DNA of 36,591 bases from Gammaproteobacteria bacterium (GTDB lineage: Bacteria > Pseudomonadota > Gammaproteobacteria > GRL18), in contig JALVAL010000103.1 of NCBI GenBank assembly GCA_027011205.1, positions 1 to 36,591 on the forward strand, written 5' to 3'. Shown here piece after piece: positions 26,656 to 34,914 of the stretch (position 1 is the first letter of the stretch; every line of letters begins with the position of its first letter). Made by a program: the position numbers and the translations under genes. The notes beneath the pieces are model-generated. The model did not search any database, had not been told where the DNA came from, and saw nothing but the letters and a program-made list of their open reading frames with translations.

Positions 26656-28500
26656 TTAACCCCTTGTATTGTCTACTTTCTGTAATGCTTCGTGCCAATT
26701 TCTTCCTGCACCGTTCCAATCTAGCTTTAACGGCACACGAACCCTTCCTTCTTCTTCTATTCTCCTTTTTACTCTATTATAATACGGCTTCCAATCTTCC
26801 GGTAAGCTCATTGAATATGAGTCATGGGTATTCAATATAAGCCTTCCCTCTTCTCCCAGTTCTTCTTCTATTATCTTCCAATTTTCTTTATTTAAATCTG
26901 CCGATGTTGCTTGTATCAATAAGCCGGATGCCTTGTAAGATTTATATCCCCTAGGGAATCTTAGCCTGCGACCTGCTGTTTTTGTGAATATGAATCCTCT
27001 GTCCTCTGCTACCTTTTTGCATCCGTTTGCTAATTCTTTTATTCCAGGTATCCTTTGATGATACCTGTTTATTACCTCTAACGCTTCTTTCCCAGCTTTC
27101 TTATACCTTATGAGTTTGCCGTCTTTTGCTGTAAACTCGTCCCATGCCCATTCCATGCCCATTTTATCGGCTATCGCCCCGTTCCCCGAATTAAATATCA
27201 TAGATAAATTCAGTTGCTTTGCATTCGGTTGGCCAGAATAGGTTGCATTTCTGACTAGTCCCGTAAGAGAAGCAACAAATTCGTGGAAATCTAGGTCTGA
27301 GTTTTCTTTAAAGGCTGCAATGATTTCTGGGTTATTAACAAGATGGGCGAAAACCCGTACTTCGAATGAAGCCATGTCCCCATCAACCCATACTTGACCG
27401 ACGTCGGGTAAGAAAGCTGGCTTGATTATCGCAGCTTTTTCTTTGTTTCTGCTTGGAATTTGCTGCATGGCAGGGTCGTTATAACTAAGCCTTCCAGTGC
27501 CAGTTCCTACTCCCTCGTCACCCTTTGATTGATTTATGCTGGGGTACACTCTATCCTTTATTGCATGTTCAAGAACATGCTTTCCTAGGAATGTATCCCG
27601 CATCTTCATAGTGGACCTTAATTCTAATATGCATTTAGCCGCTGGGTGGTTCATTTCTCTCAAAACATCTGCGTTTATAGATGGCCCTCCTTTTGGAGTA
27701 GTTCCTATTGCCACACCATCCTTTGTCTCCCACACTCCGTCTGATACCTCTACGGGGGAGAACATCTTTTTGATTTGAGGAGAGGAATTTACATTTATAT
27801 TACTTCCAGCCCATTCATCCAAGGTTTTTTGCTCTTTTTCTATTAAGGGAGTAAGCTTGTCCATAGCCTTCTCTGCGTAGTCTAGATCTACTCTTATGCC
27901 CTTCATTTCATTTCTTATGAACGTCGGCATAAGACTAAGCTCAAATTCTACTATTTGCTGTATTCCTTGCCTTTCTATTTCTTCCTGCTGCCATTCCCAC
28001 AGAGCCAATGTGCCTCTTGTGTCCATCTTGGCGTAAGGAGCTACCACTTCGGATGGTGCTTTGTGTATTCTTCCTATTTGAACATTCCTAGTCGGCAGGC
28101 CACCAAATAAATCAGCCATTTTTTGGTATATCGTCGTATCTTTCTCCATCCCCATGTACTTTTTAAGAAGGTCATCTAGTTGATAACTAAACAAATGCTC
28201 GTTTATTTGGCACGCTATTATTACGGTATCTTGGCAATTAACAAGAGGGATGTGGATTCCTGTGTAATCTGACATTTTCACATCAAAACTGGCATTGTGC
28301 ATAATTTTTATGCCATCGTAATGCCTTAACTCATCATTTATCCAGTCAACCGCTTTTGGAGTTTCTCTTATGTCATAGTAGTAGTCTTTGCCATCTGGCG
28401 TACTAAGGCTGAACCCAAAAACCTTATCCGCCCTATACTTTAACCCAGTTGTTTCGGTGTCGTAGGACAGATAAGGAAATTTGTGTAAATCAGGGAACAT
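26656..28500 (-). CDS. dpoZ: Family A DNA polymerase with 3'-5' exonuclease, DpoZ-like
   Basis: Exo I DTETTGL, Exo II HNASFD, Exo III YAKMDTRGTLAL; motif A DMASFEVRVFAHL; motif B NAKQLNLSMIFNSGNG; motif C NTHDSYSM. Confidence 0.85.
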   Translation of the reverse strand: MFPDLHKFPYLSYDTETTGLKYRADKVFGFSLSTPDGKDYYYDIRETPKAVDWINDELRHYDGIKIMHNASFDVKMSDYTGIHIPLVNCQDTVIIACQINEHLFSYQLDDLLKKYMGMEKDTTIYQKMADLFGGLPTRNVQIGRIHKAPSEVVAPYAKMDTRGTLALWEWQQEEIERQGIQQIVEFELSLMPTFIRNEMKGIRVDLDYAEKAMDKLTPLIEKEQKTLDEWAGSNINVNSSPQIKKMFSPVEVSDGVWETKDGVAIGTTPKGGPSINADVLREMNHPAAKCILELRSTMKMRDTFLGKHVLEHAIKDRVYPSINQSKGDEGVGTGTGRLSYNDPAMQQIPSRNKEKAAIIKPAFLPDVGQVWVDGDMASFEVRVFAHLVNNPEIIAAFKENSDLDFHEFVASLTGLVRNATYSGQPNAKQLNLSMIFNSGNGAIADKMGMEWAWDEFTAKDGKLIRYKKAGKEALEVINRYHQRIPGIKELANGCKKVAEDRGFIFTKTAGRRLRFPRGYKSYKASGLLIQATSADLNKENWKIIEEELGEEGRLILNTHDSYSMSLPEDWKPYYNRVKRRIEEEGRVRVPLKLDWNGAGRNWHEALQKVDNTRG

Positions 28501-28754
28501 TAGAACGGAATATCGTCGAAGTTATCATCAAGTTTGTCGGCGTTATCTGCATGTTTTGCTCTTGCATGAGGATCTTTTTCATTGATCTTGATCTTCATGT
28601 AAGTCTTCCCTGCAGCCGACTTATTTATCCACGCTGATAACCAGTATTCTGTTCCTTCAACATCAAGCTGCCCAGTGTAGTCCGGGTGCGAAGAAGTTTT
28701 TTTCTTGTCGTTCTTGAACAGTGCGCCGCTATTCGTGTTGTCGTAATCAGGCAT
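28500..28754 (-). CDS. DUF736-like small protein with SSB-type C-terminal tip
   Basis: ALFKNDKKKTSSHPDYTGQLDVEGTEYWLSAWINKSAAGKTYMKIKI...NFDDIPF; TAATG overlap with polymerase. Confidence 0.7.
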   Translation of the reverse strand: MPDYDNTNSGALFKNDKKKTSSHPDYTGQLDVEGTEYWLSAWINKSAAGKTYMKIKINEKDPHARAKHADNADKLDDNFDDIPF

Positions 28755-28802
28755 TCTAAGTTCTCCTAAAAGCAGCCATCCTTGGCCGGGGGGGGTTAAA
28801 AG

Positions 28803-29564
28803 TTAGTATTCAGCTTCGTCAGCAGGCTTCGCCGGCGAATCTGTGTCACGAACAACATCACGCTGACCAGAGGAGATAGCTTCATACATTGCTTCGCCTT
28901 TCCGGTAGATTTCTTCATTGACGTATCCCATGTGAGACACGCCAAAGTTGAAATAATCCTGACCAGCAGCATTCTGGTCCGCAACCGCAGAAATTTTGTA
29001 AATCCGGCTGAATCGGTCACCGCCGCCCATCTTGATAAGAGTGTTGAATTGGCGGTCAACCTTGCGCTTGGATTTGGCCAGGGAAATCACGATGTCTTCA
29101 GTTGTGCCGTCAGGGTGAACCAAAATCCCGAATTGCTGTCCTGTATCGACAATTTCATATTCCGGATCGCCCTTCTTGTCTACCTTATCATCGTAACCTT
29201 CGGATTGGAATTCGGCTTCAGCTTCAGCTTTTGAACCGAATGCCCCGCAAAACCCGCCACCGGAATTTTGCGATTTCCAGATCACCCATTCCTTGCGGTA
29301 GAAGCAGGGAACAAACATGACCGATTCACCATATAAGGCATTGGACACCGTGTTGAATAGCATACCGGAATCAGCACCTTCGATATAAGCCGGATCATTC
29401 TTCTTGCGCTGAGGCGACAAATCTTGGATGATGCTCAATCGAGGAATCGTAAGGTCATCAATCCCAACCCCTTCTTGCCCGCGACTATTGTCATCATTCA
29501 TCCATTCAGGACGTTCAATTGATACAATCGCGGTTTCTTCTTTCTTAGCTACATTTTTAGCCAT
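28803..29564 (-). CDS. Conserved phage replication-region protein, function unknown
   Basis: MAKNVAKKEE start with AAAGGAG upstream; lies in the replication operon. Confidence 0.65.
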   Translation of the reverse strand: MAKNVAKKEETAIVSIERPEWMNDDNSRGQEGVGIDDLTIPRLSIIQDLSPQRKKNDPAYIEGADSGMLFNTVSNALYGESVMFVPCFYRKEWVIWKSQNSGGGFCGAFGSKAEAEAEFQSEGYDDKVDKKGDPEYEIVDTGQQFGILVHPDGTTEDIVISLAKSKRKVDRQFNTLIKMGGGDRFSRIYKISAVADQNAAGQDYFNFGVSHMGYVNEEIYRKGEAMYEAISSGQRDVVRDTDSPAKPADEAEY

Positions 29565-29611
29565 TTGGATTTCTCCTTTCACAGTTCTACAGCCTTTTAA
29601 GGGAAGGCTGA

Positions 29612-30034
29612 TTACCCTTTAGTAATTGTTGCCACTTGAAATGGCTTGAATTTAATGATGTCATCAGGAGGAATTTCCTCGCCGTCAGCAATCCGGTGCA
29701 TAACAAAAGACTTCAAGGTAGACGAGTTAATAGTATCCGAAATTATGTCTTCAGAATCATGTTCCCGGAGCCAATCCATCAGTTTGTTTTTATCGAGGGT
29801 CGAGCATGACGCCTGAGTTTGTAAGCTGATTCGACCGATGTCGGTCAACTTCACGGTATCTATGCCCATTTCTTCCATCAATTCAGGGATAGCAGTCATC
29901 CGGAGGTAATCCACCTCCTTCCAGATGTCAGCGGCTTGCTCTTTTAAATCCGCGTGCTTTTCGCGTAAAGATTTAAAACTGGCGGCCACTTGGGCCAGGT
30001 TCTTTCCGTTATATTTTTCTTCAAAGTCGTTCAT
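29612..30034 (-). CDS. Gp157-like helical protein (tentative)
   Basis: N-terminal coiled-coil followed by LMEEMGIDTVKLTDIGRISLQ. Confidence 0.5.
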   Translation of the reverse strand: MNDFEEKYNGKNLAQVAASFKSLREKHADLKEQAADIWKEVDYLRMTAIPELMEEMGIDTVKLTDIGRISLQTQASCSTLDKNKLMDWLREHDSEDIISDTINSSTLKSFVMHRIADGEEIPPDDIIKFKPFQVATITKG

Positions 30035-30040
30035 GTCGTA

Positions 30041-30358
30041 TTATATCCATAGTTTATGCAATCGATAAGTTTTACTTCTATTGTCCCACTTGAGAATTTT
30101 GTGCATTCCGCAAGGAAGATTCGCCCCCACCGCGATATTTACTACTCCTGATGGAGACACAAGGATAAAGTCAATCCCTTGTATATATAGGCTTCGAAAC
30201 TTCTTTATGTCAAGCTCGACCGCCATGTTTATTTCTCTTGACGTAGGCTCAGGTCTGTGCTCATGCTTCGTTATGAAACACACATTTCCCCACTTCTCTG
30301 CTTCTGTGTAGTCGCCCTTGGGGGTGAACTGCGTCACGAAAACTTTTCCTGAACCCAC
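30041..30358 (-). CDS. Hypothetical protein
   Basis: GTG start, GAGGAAT upstream, just downstream of promoter P4. Confidence 0.6.
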   Translation of the reverse strand: MGSGKVFVTQFTPKGDYTEAEKWGNVCFITKHEHRPEPTSREINMAVELDIKKFRSLYIQGIDFILVSPSGVVNIAVGANLPCGMHKILKWDNRSKTYRLHKLWI

Positions 30359-30384
30359 TATTTATTCCTCATTGTCGTGCTACT

Positions 30385-30448
30385 ATTATAACATGGCGGG
30401 ATCGCCGTGTCAACCCTCCTTTATTCTATCTCCCGACGGGCGGTATGG
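30385..30448 (-). promoter_or_regulatory. Leftward sigma70-like promoter P4 with upstream box
   Basis: Minus strand: CCATACCGCCCGTCGGGAGA-N15-TTGACA-N17-TATAAT. Confidence 0.82.
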
Positions 30449-30781
30449 TGCAGAGTATGTATGACAGAATCTGCATACAAACCGATCTTCTGATGGGATG
30501 TAATTCATATTGTTGCCGCAGCACGATGGGGCTTTTTGCTCTGCTTCCTTTGCTGCTTCAATGCTTTTGTTGGTCCACACACTCCTTGAATTTTTGAATG
30601 GATGGTTGCTTTTGGGCTTCGTTTTTCTAGCGTAATTTACTTGTTCTGTTATGGCCCTTTTTACGCTATACCCTCTTCGCATTCTTGAAGTAAAACAAGA
30701 CAGGGACAAATCTGGTAGTGGTGATTTTGCCACCCAATATCTAGCAGGGTAGCCATCATACAATTTTCCTGTGAAACTCAT
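30410..30781 (-). CDS. Hypothetical zinc-ribbon-like protein
   Basis: CCGNN...FVCRFCH; ATGA overlap with SNF2-like gene. Confidence 0.6.
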   Translation of the reverse strand: MSFTGKLYDGYPARYWVAKSPLPDLSLSCFTSRMRRGYSVKRAITEQVNYARKTKPKSNHPFKNSRSVWTNKSIEAAKEAEQKAPSCCGNNMNYIPSEDRFVCRFCHTYSAPYRPSGDRIKEG

Positions 30782-32460
30782 GACATTTGCTCCATTACGA
30801 AATCCGCAATCGACTTTTTATCTCGCAGAGCTTTATTAATCTGCTTATCGATTTTATGGTTCATGGTTAGGTTAACATACAAACAAGGGTGCTTTTGGCC
30901 CTTGCGCCACGGGCGACGTTCGCTTTGTTCACGCTGAGTGTAACTAAACGAGTTAGAATAATAAAATGCCACAGTGGCTGCAGTAAGGGTTAGCCCTTTG
31001 CTTCCTATCTGCTGTGAAGTTATAAACGCCGTAACCTGAGGATCAGTTTGAAATTTTTCCATCATATCATACTTTTCTTGGCTGCTTAATCCAGCACCAA
31101 GGTGGACGTAAGTTCCGGGCCGATTTTTCTCGAACCATTTAACTATGTCTTCTCTTTCACGCGAGAACCTGGCCCAAATTATAAACTTACGCTTACTATC
31201 CAATTTTTCTACCTGTTCAATGAGGGCGTCCATCTTGGGATTTTTTCCTGCTATCTTAGTAATCCCATGCTTTGGATCCGACTTTCTCGCCATCGATAAT
31301 TCTTCAGGAGTAAGATCATATGGGAAGTACCCCCCAGTCACTTGCTGGTAACGGGTCATTCTTTCAAGGACTGTTTCAACTTCTATTACTCGATCATCCT
31401 GTGATGCTGTCATCATTTTGCTGGCCATATCATTGAGAATTTTCTTCTGTTCTGATGTAGGCTCAACAATAACCTCTTCATACAAACGTTTGGGCATATC
31501 CTCGACATCAGTAATTTTCACTGTGTACACATAAGGTTCAATTCTTTTAAATAAATCCTTAAGGTTATTGTATCCCACTATTTTGCGCCCTTCAAACCCG
31601 CCCATAACGCAATACCGGTTCTTGAACACAGTATAGTTTTTTACACCGATAATGGACCAGTCAAGGAATCTGAATTGGGAGAACAAATTTTCAACTCCTT
31701 CATCTACAGGAGTGCCATTGAGAATCGACCTGTATTTACACAGCCCGCCCAGTTCCCAGCAAATTTTTGTTCGCTTTGTTGACGGATTTTTTATCGACGA
31801 CGATTCGTCAATAGTCATATATGTTGCGTGTTTTAAAACGAACAGATTAGCTATTTGTTTTGCGTACGGCCCAGTAGACAAAGACTCTACTCCTACCACT
31901 AAAACCTTTAACCGATCACTTGTTTTATTAATCCACTTCTCTGCGTTTTTAGCTGCCCCTGACTCCATTATAAAGATATCATAATCAATAGGACAATGCT
32001 CTTCAAATTCTTTCATCCAAACAGGCTTAATGCCAGTGTCGCATACTATGAGCATGCCGTTTATTTCGCCCATCATAGCCTTTGCTGCGGCAAAATTAAT
32101 CGCTGTGAAAGACTTGCCAGTTCCCATATCCATTATATAGGCAAATGCTTCCTTAACAAAAGACTTATTAAGTGCTTCGCGCTGGCATTTCATGGGGGAA
32201 TTTTTAAACTTGTACCACGACGGGAATGGTAGCCTATTCTTGTCCCCGTCCAGAAGCTCATTTATTTTTTTCATAGCTTCCGGCTCGATGTCACTAGAAT
32301 CAACAACATCGTAAAAATATTTTGCGTTTGCCAGTGTTACAGGCGCTTCCCACTGCTTGTTCTTTACTACCCACTTTCTATCTGGGATAGCTTTTGCTAA
32401 GTGGTTTTCCCAAAATTCACATTTAAATATGAACGCGTTTCCTTCTTTTAATAATCTCAT
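30778..32460 (-). CDS. SNF2-family helicase
   Basis: DMGTGKSFTAI, MTIDESSSIKNP, LNGTPV, QREQSERRPWRKGQ. Confidence 0.88.
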   Translation of the reverse strand: MRLLKEGNAFIFKCEFWENHLAKAIPDRKWVVKNKQWEAPVTLANAKYFYDVVDSSDIEPEAMKKINELLDGDKNRLPFPSWYKFKNSPMKCQREALNKSFVKEAFAYIMDMGTGKSFTAINFAAAKAMMGEINGMLIVCDTGIKPVWMKEFEEHCPIDYDIFIMESGAAKNAEKWINKTSDRLKVLVVGVESLSTGPYAKQIANLFVLKHATYMTIDESSSIKNPSTKRTKICWELGGLCKYRSILNGTPVDEGVENLFSQFRFLDWSIIGVKNYTVFKNRYCVMGGFEGRKIVGYNNLKDLFKRIEPYVYTVKITDVEDMPKRLYEEVIVEPTSEQKKILNDMASKMMTASQDDRVIEVETVLERMTRYQQVTGGYFPYDLTPEELSMARKSDPKHGITKIAGKNPKMDALIEQVEKLDSKRKFIIWARFSREREDIVKWFEKNRPGTYVHLGAGLSSQEKYDMMEKFQTDPQVTAFITSQQIGSKGLTLTAATVAFYYSNSFSYTQREQSERRPWRKGQKHPCLYVNLTMNHKIDKQINKALRDKKSIADFVMEQMS

Positions 32461-32477
32461 TTTCTCACCCTGTCGTT

Positions 32478-32515
32478 AAAAAAGAAACCTCCCTGCCATA
32501 ATAGCAGGGAGGTTT
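32478..32515 (-). terminator. Rho-independent terminator (leftward)
   Basis: AAACCTCCCTGC-N7-GCAGGGAGGTTT (12-bp perfect stem) followed on the minus strand by CTTTTTT; a second smaller hairpin with TTTTT lies at 32518..32541. Confidence 0.85.
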
Positions 32516-32552
32516 AAAAATGCTACCCTAGGGAGGGGTAGACTTGGGGGTT

Positions 32553-33026
32553 CTATGCTGCTTTTGATTCGGAATTCTTTTCCGATGCAGCGGCCTTGGT
32601 TGCCTTAGCCTTTTCTTCGGCGGCAATACGGGCCTTGGTTGCCTTTACAAGAGGGGCCGACACCTTGGCAAACACTTCTTCACCGGTCTTGACGACGTTT
32701 TTATCCTTGTCCAGCACATCGGCTTTTCGCATATGGCCGCGAATTCGGTTGCCGATGTTCATGCGCTGCATGCCGCGATTCAGCTTCGCATAACGAGTGC
32801 GGAAATCGTTTTCACCGATAAACTTATCGGCCAAATCTTGCACTTCTTCCAGAGTCATACCTTCCAACGCCTGTGCCACCGGGTCACCATTGTTCAGGGA
32901 TTTCGTGCCAGCAGCAGTACGGGATGGTTGGTACTTTTCTTTGTTGACCGCAATAGTAACCTTGCTTTCATTGTCAGTGACCGGGGATTCTTGCTCAGAT
33001 GTTGCATCAGGGTTAACTTTTGACAT
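32553..33026 (-). CDS. Phage protein of the 'LNRGMQRMNIGNRIRG' family; paralogue of 818..1264
   Basis: LADKFIGENDFRTRYAKLNRGMQRMNIGNRIRGHMRKADVL; promoter P2 upstream, terminator downstream. Confidence 0.75.
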   Translation of the reverse strand: MSKVNPDATSEQESPVTDNESKVTIAVNKEKYQPSRTAAGTKSLNNGDPVAQALEGMTLEEVQDLADKFIGENDFRTRYAKLNRGMQRMNIGNRIRGHMRKADVLDKDKNVVKTGEEVFAKVSAPLVKATKARIAAEEKAKATKAAASEKNSESKAA

Positions 33027-33082
33027 TGTACTCTCCTATTCGAGTTTGATTGTTGGGGTAGCTGTGCCGCTACCAGATCGTT

Positions 33083-33145
33083 ATTATACCATATCAGCTA
33101 GGGGGTGTCAATCCCCTTTTATCTTCGAGCCGACGAACGGTATTG
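33083..33145 (-). promoter_or_regulatory. Leftward sigma70-like promoter P2 with upstream box
   Basis: Minus strand: CAATACCGTTCGTCGGCTCG-N14-TTGACA-N17-TATAAT. Confidence 0.9.
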
Positions 33146-33276
33146 GCTTCTGCTAAGTCATAAAGCTCGTTTACCCACTCCATTACTTTATTGTGAGCTT
33201 CTGTCTCCTTTATGTTTGACCTATCCAGTTCATATTCTATTGCATCAACCAAAATATCCGCTCGACTCATGCTCAT
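33094..33276 (-). CDS. Hypothetical protein (60 aa)
   Basis: MSMSRADILVDAIEYELDRSN...; 3' end overlaps promoter P2. Confidence 0.55.
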   Translation of the reverse strand: MSMSRADILVDAIEYELDRSNIKETEAHNKVMEWVNELYDLAEANTVRRLEDKRGLTPPS

Positions 33277-33279
33277 TTC

Positions 33280-33636
33280 TCAACCTCCGCAATTAGGGCA
33301 TTGTGCAAACCCCGGTTTTGGCACGTACAACTTGTCACATGACGGGCACAATATGCCTTTTAACCTACCTACGATCTCCGCATCTGATTTTTTCACAATA
33401 TTGACGTAGCCATCAGGTTCTCTGCTTATGAAGTGGTCTTTTTCTTCTCTTACGTAAGGCACAGTCTCGCCAACAAAGGAAGCATACCACATAAGTGGAT
33501 CTTCACATCCCAGAATAAGAATTTTAGGATATACCTCCTCCGGGTCTCTACGACGACCCCCCACACATATACCGGGTCGACTGACCGACGGGCACGACGA
33601 TATGTCCGACGCCGTCGGGGGCGTACGACGAGTCAT
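33280..33636 (-). CDS. Hypothetical zinc-ribbon protein (start uncertain)
   Basis: CPSCDKLY...CPNCGG; the low-complexity N-terminus of the track ORF is probably not coding. Confidence 0.55.
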   Translation of the reverse strand: MTRRTPPTASDISSCPSVSRPGICVGGRRRDPEEVYPKILILGCEDPLMWYASFVGETVPYVREEKDHFISREPDGYVNIVKKSDAEIVGRLKGILCPSCDKLYVPKPGFAQCPNCGG

Positions 33637-33821
33637 CGTGCACCGATCCAGCGCCAGAAGTCGGATGGCACATCAAATCTTTTTATCCAGCGCTCGGCAA
33701 CAGAAGCATTACGGAATCGTAGCTTGCATAGCCAAAAATTTCCGCCCATTTTCGTCACTATTATTTTCTTAAATCTCAGTCCAATAGGCACCGAAATCAT
33801 CTTCCCATATTTATTCTTCAT
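33633..33821 (-). CDS. Hypothetical protein
   Basis: Internal ATG MKNKYGKM overlapping the upstream gene stop. Confidence 0.55.
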   Translation of the reverse strand: MKNKYGKMISVPIGLRFKKIIVTKMGGNFWLCKLRFRNASVAERWIKRFDVPSDFWRWIGAR

Positions 33822-34074
33822 GCTTATCTCCCGGCAATACGCCTTCTTCCAGTAACGGATATCCGTTGATGCCCTTAAAACCATTTTCACGAAGCCATTC
33901 TTTTGATTCGCGGCGCATTTCACGGGGAATACCCTCGGTAGTCATATATCTTACTTTGTGCAGGCTTACTAGTACCACTTCTTGACTTGGCGGCACAAGC
34001 CCTTGCTTACGGATCTGCTTTGAAAAAAACACCGTATCAAGTCTTTTCAAAGTTTGGATTTCTTGATTAGTCAT
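33811..34074 (-). CDS. Hypothetical protein
   Basis: ATGA overlap with upstream ORF. Confidence 0.6.
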   Translation of the reverse strand: MTNQEIQTLKRLDTVFFSKQIRKQGLVPPSQEVVLVSLHKVRYMTTEGIPREMRRESKEWLRENGFKGINGYPLLEEGVLPGDKHEE

Positions 34075-34325
34075 TTAAACCCCTCCTTATGCAAGAAGTT
34101 GATTATTTTCTGGCATTGATCTGTGTCCATGCTTGGGAAATTTTCCGCCTTGAGGTCTGGGATTTCTTTATTCAACCAATCAAGCATGAGCTTTGAAGCC
34201 TCGTTAAAAGTAATTCCTGCTCTCCTTGATTTTGAGCCAATTAAATATCCACACATCTGCTCGACCCTGTTACGCCAGTGGTCCTTTAGCATTTCCTTTA
34301 CAGAAACTGTTTGGCTTGAACTCAT
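34071..34325 (-). CDS. Hypothetical protein
   Basis: Internal ATG MSSSQTVSVKEM near upstream stop. Confidence 0.55.
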   Translation of the reverse strand: MSSSQTVSVKEMLKDHWRNRVEQMCGYLIGSKSRRAGITFNEASKLMLDWLNKEIPDLKAENFPSMDTDQCQKIINFLHKEGFK

Positions 34326-34326
34326 A

Positions 34327-34641
34327 TCAATCCCACCCTGAATCTGGGTCATACTCGATGTGGAAATGCGTTTTCTCCCACACTACGTCATACTTCGATG
34401 ATGGAAGAGCTTTAATCAATGCCCTGTGCACTTCAGATTTCTCTGCTTCTGAGAAAAAATTGTGCCGGATATCAACCGCGTAACCGTAATAGTGCAAAGA
34501 CCCGGCACTGTGCTCGCCCTCCAAGCCGGAAGTAATAACAAGCTCTTTGCCCGCCTCTTTGTAAACCTTGTCAGCAGCAATCAGAACCTTTCTCATTTCG
34601 ATTTTCAATCCGGCGATCGAAGCGCCTTTTTTGATTCTCAT
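34327..34641 (-). CDS. M15-family peptidase-like endolysin
   Basis: SGLEGEHSAGSLHYYGYAVDI ... HFHIEYD: zinc-ligand pattern of M15/VanY-like peptidases. Confidence 0.75.
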   Translation of the reverse strand: MRIKKGASIAGLKIEMRKVLIAADKVYKEAGKELVITSGLEGEHSAGSLHYYGYAVDIRHNFFSEAEKSEVHRALIKALPSSKYDVVWEKTHFHIEYDPDSGWD

Positions 34642-34642
34642 A

Positions 34643-34789
34643 TTAATCCTCTCTGGCTAAGCCATAGTTAGGGCAAGTTAACTCAGGAACTCCTTCGTCT
34701 TCTTGCTTTGGATGCTCGTACGTCGTGGCAAATATCAAACCATAAACCACAAGAAGTACGAGCGAAAAAAATAGTAGTAAATGCTTCAT
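34643..34789 (-). CDS. Small membrane protein (48 aa), candidate lysis accessory protein
   Basis: MKHLLLFFSLVLLVVYGLIFATTYEHPKQEDEG...; not in ORF track (too short); ATGA overlap upstream, ends just before the endolysin ATG. Confidence 0.6.
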   Translation of the reverse strand: MKHLLLFFSLVLLVVYGLIFATTYEHPKQEDEGVPELTCPNYGLARED

Positions 34790-34914
34790 TTTTTGTTACT
34801 CCAATAACCCCGCCACCATTGTTGCTTGCCGCACTTTTCACAGTAGCGAATTCGGTCAAGAGTGACATTTTCATTCCCAAGTTTCCATTTATGCCAGCAA
34901 AAGTTCATGTCCAT
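34786..34914 (-). CDS. Small zinc-ribbon-like protein
   Basis: MDMNFCWHKWKLG...RYCEKCGKQQWWRGYW; internal start inferred. Confidence 0.5.
   Translation of the reverse strand: MDMNFCWHKWKLGNENVTLDRIRYCEKCGKQQWWRGYWSNKK

Noticed and set aside
28787-28796. G8 homopolymer downstream of the 28803 gene as a G-quadruplex signal
   Set aside because: Single G-run only; more likely a homopolymer in a short intergenic gap, possibly length-variable in sequencing.
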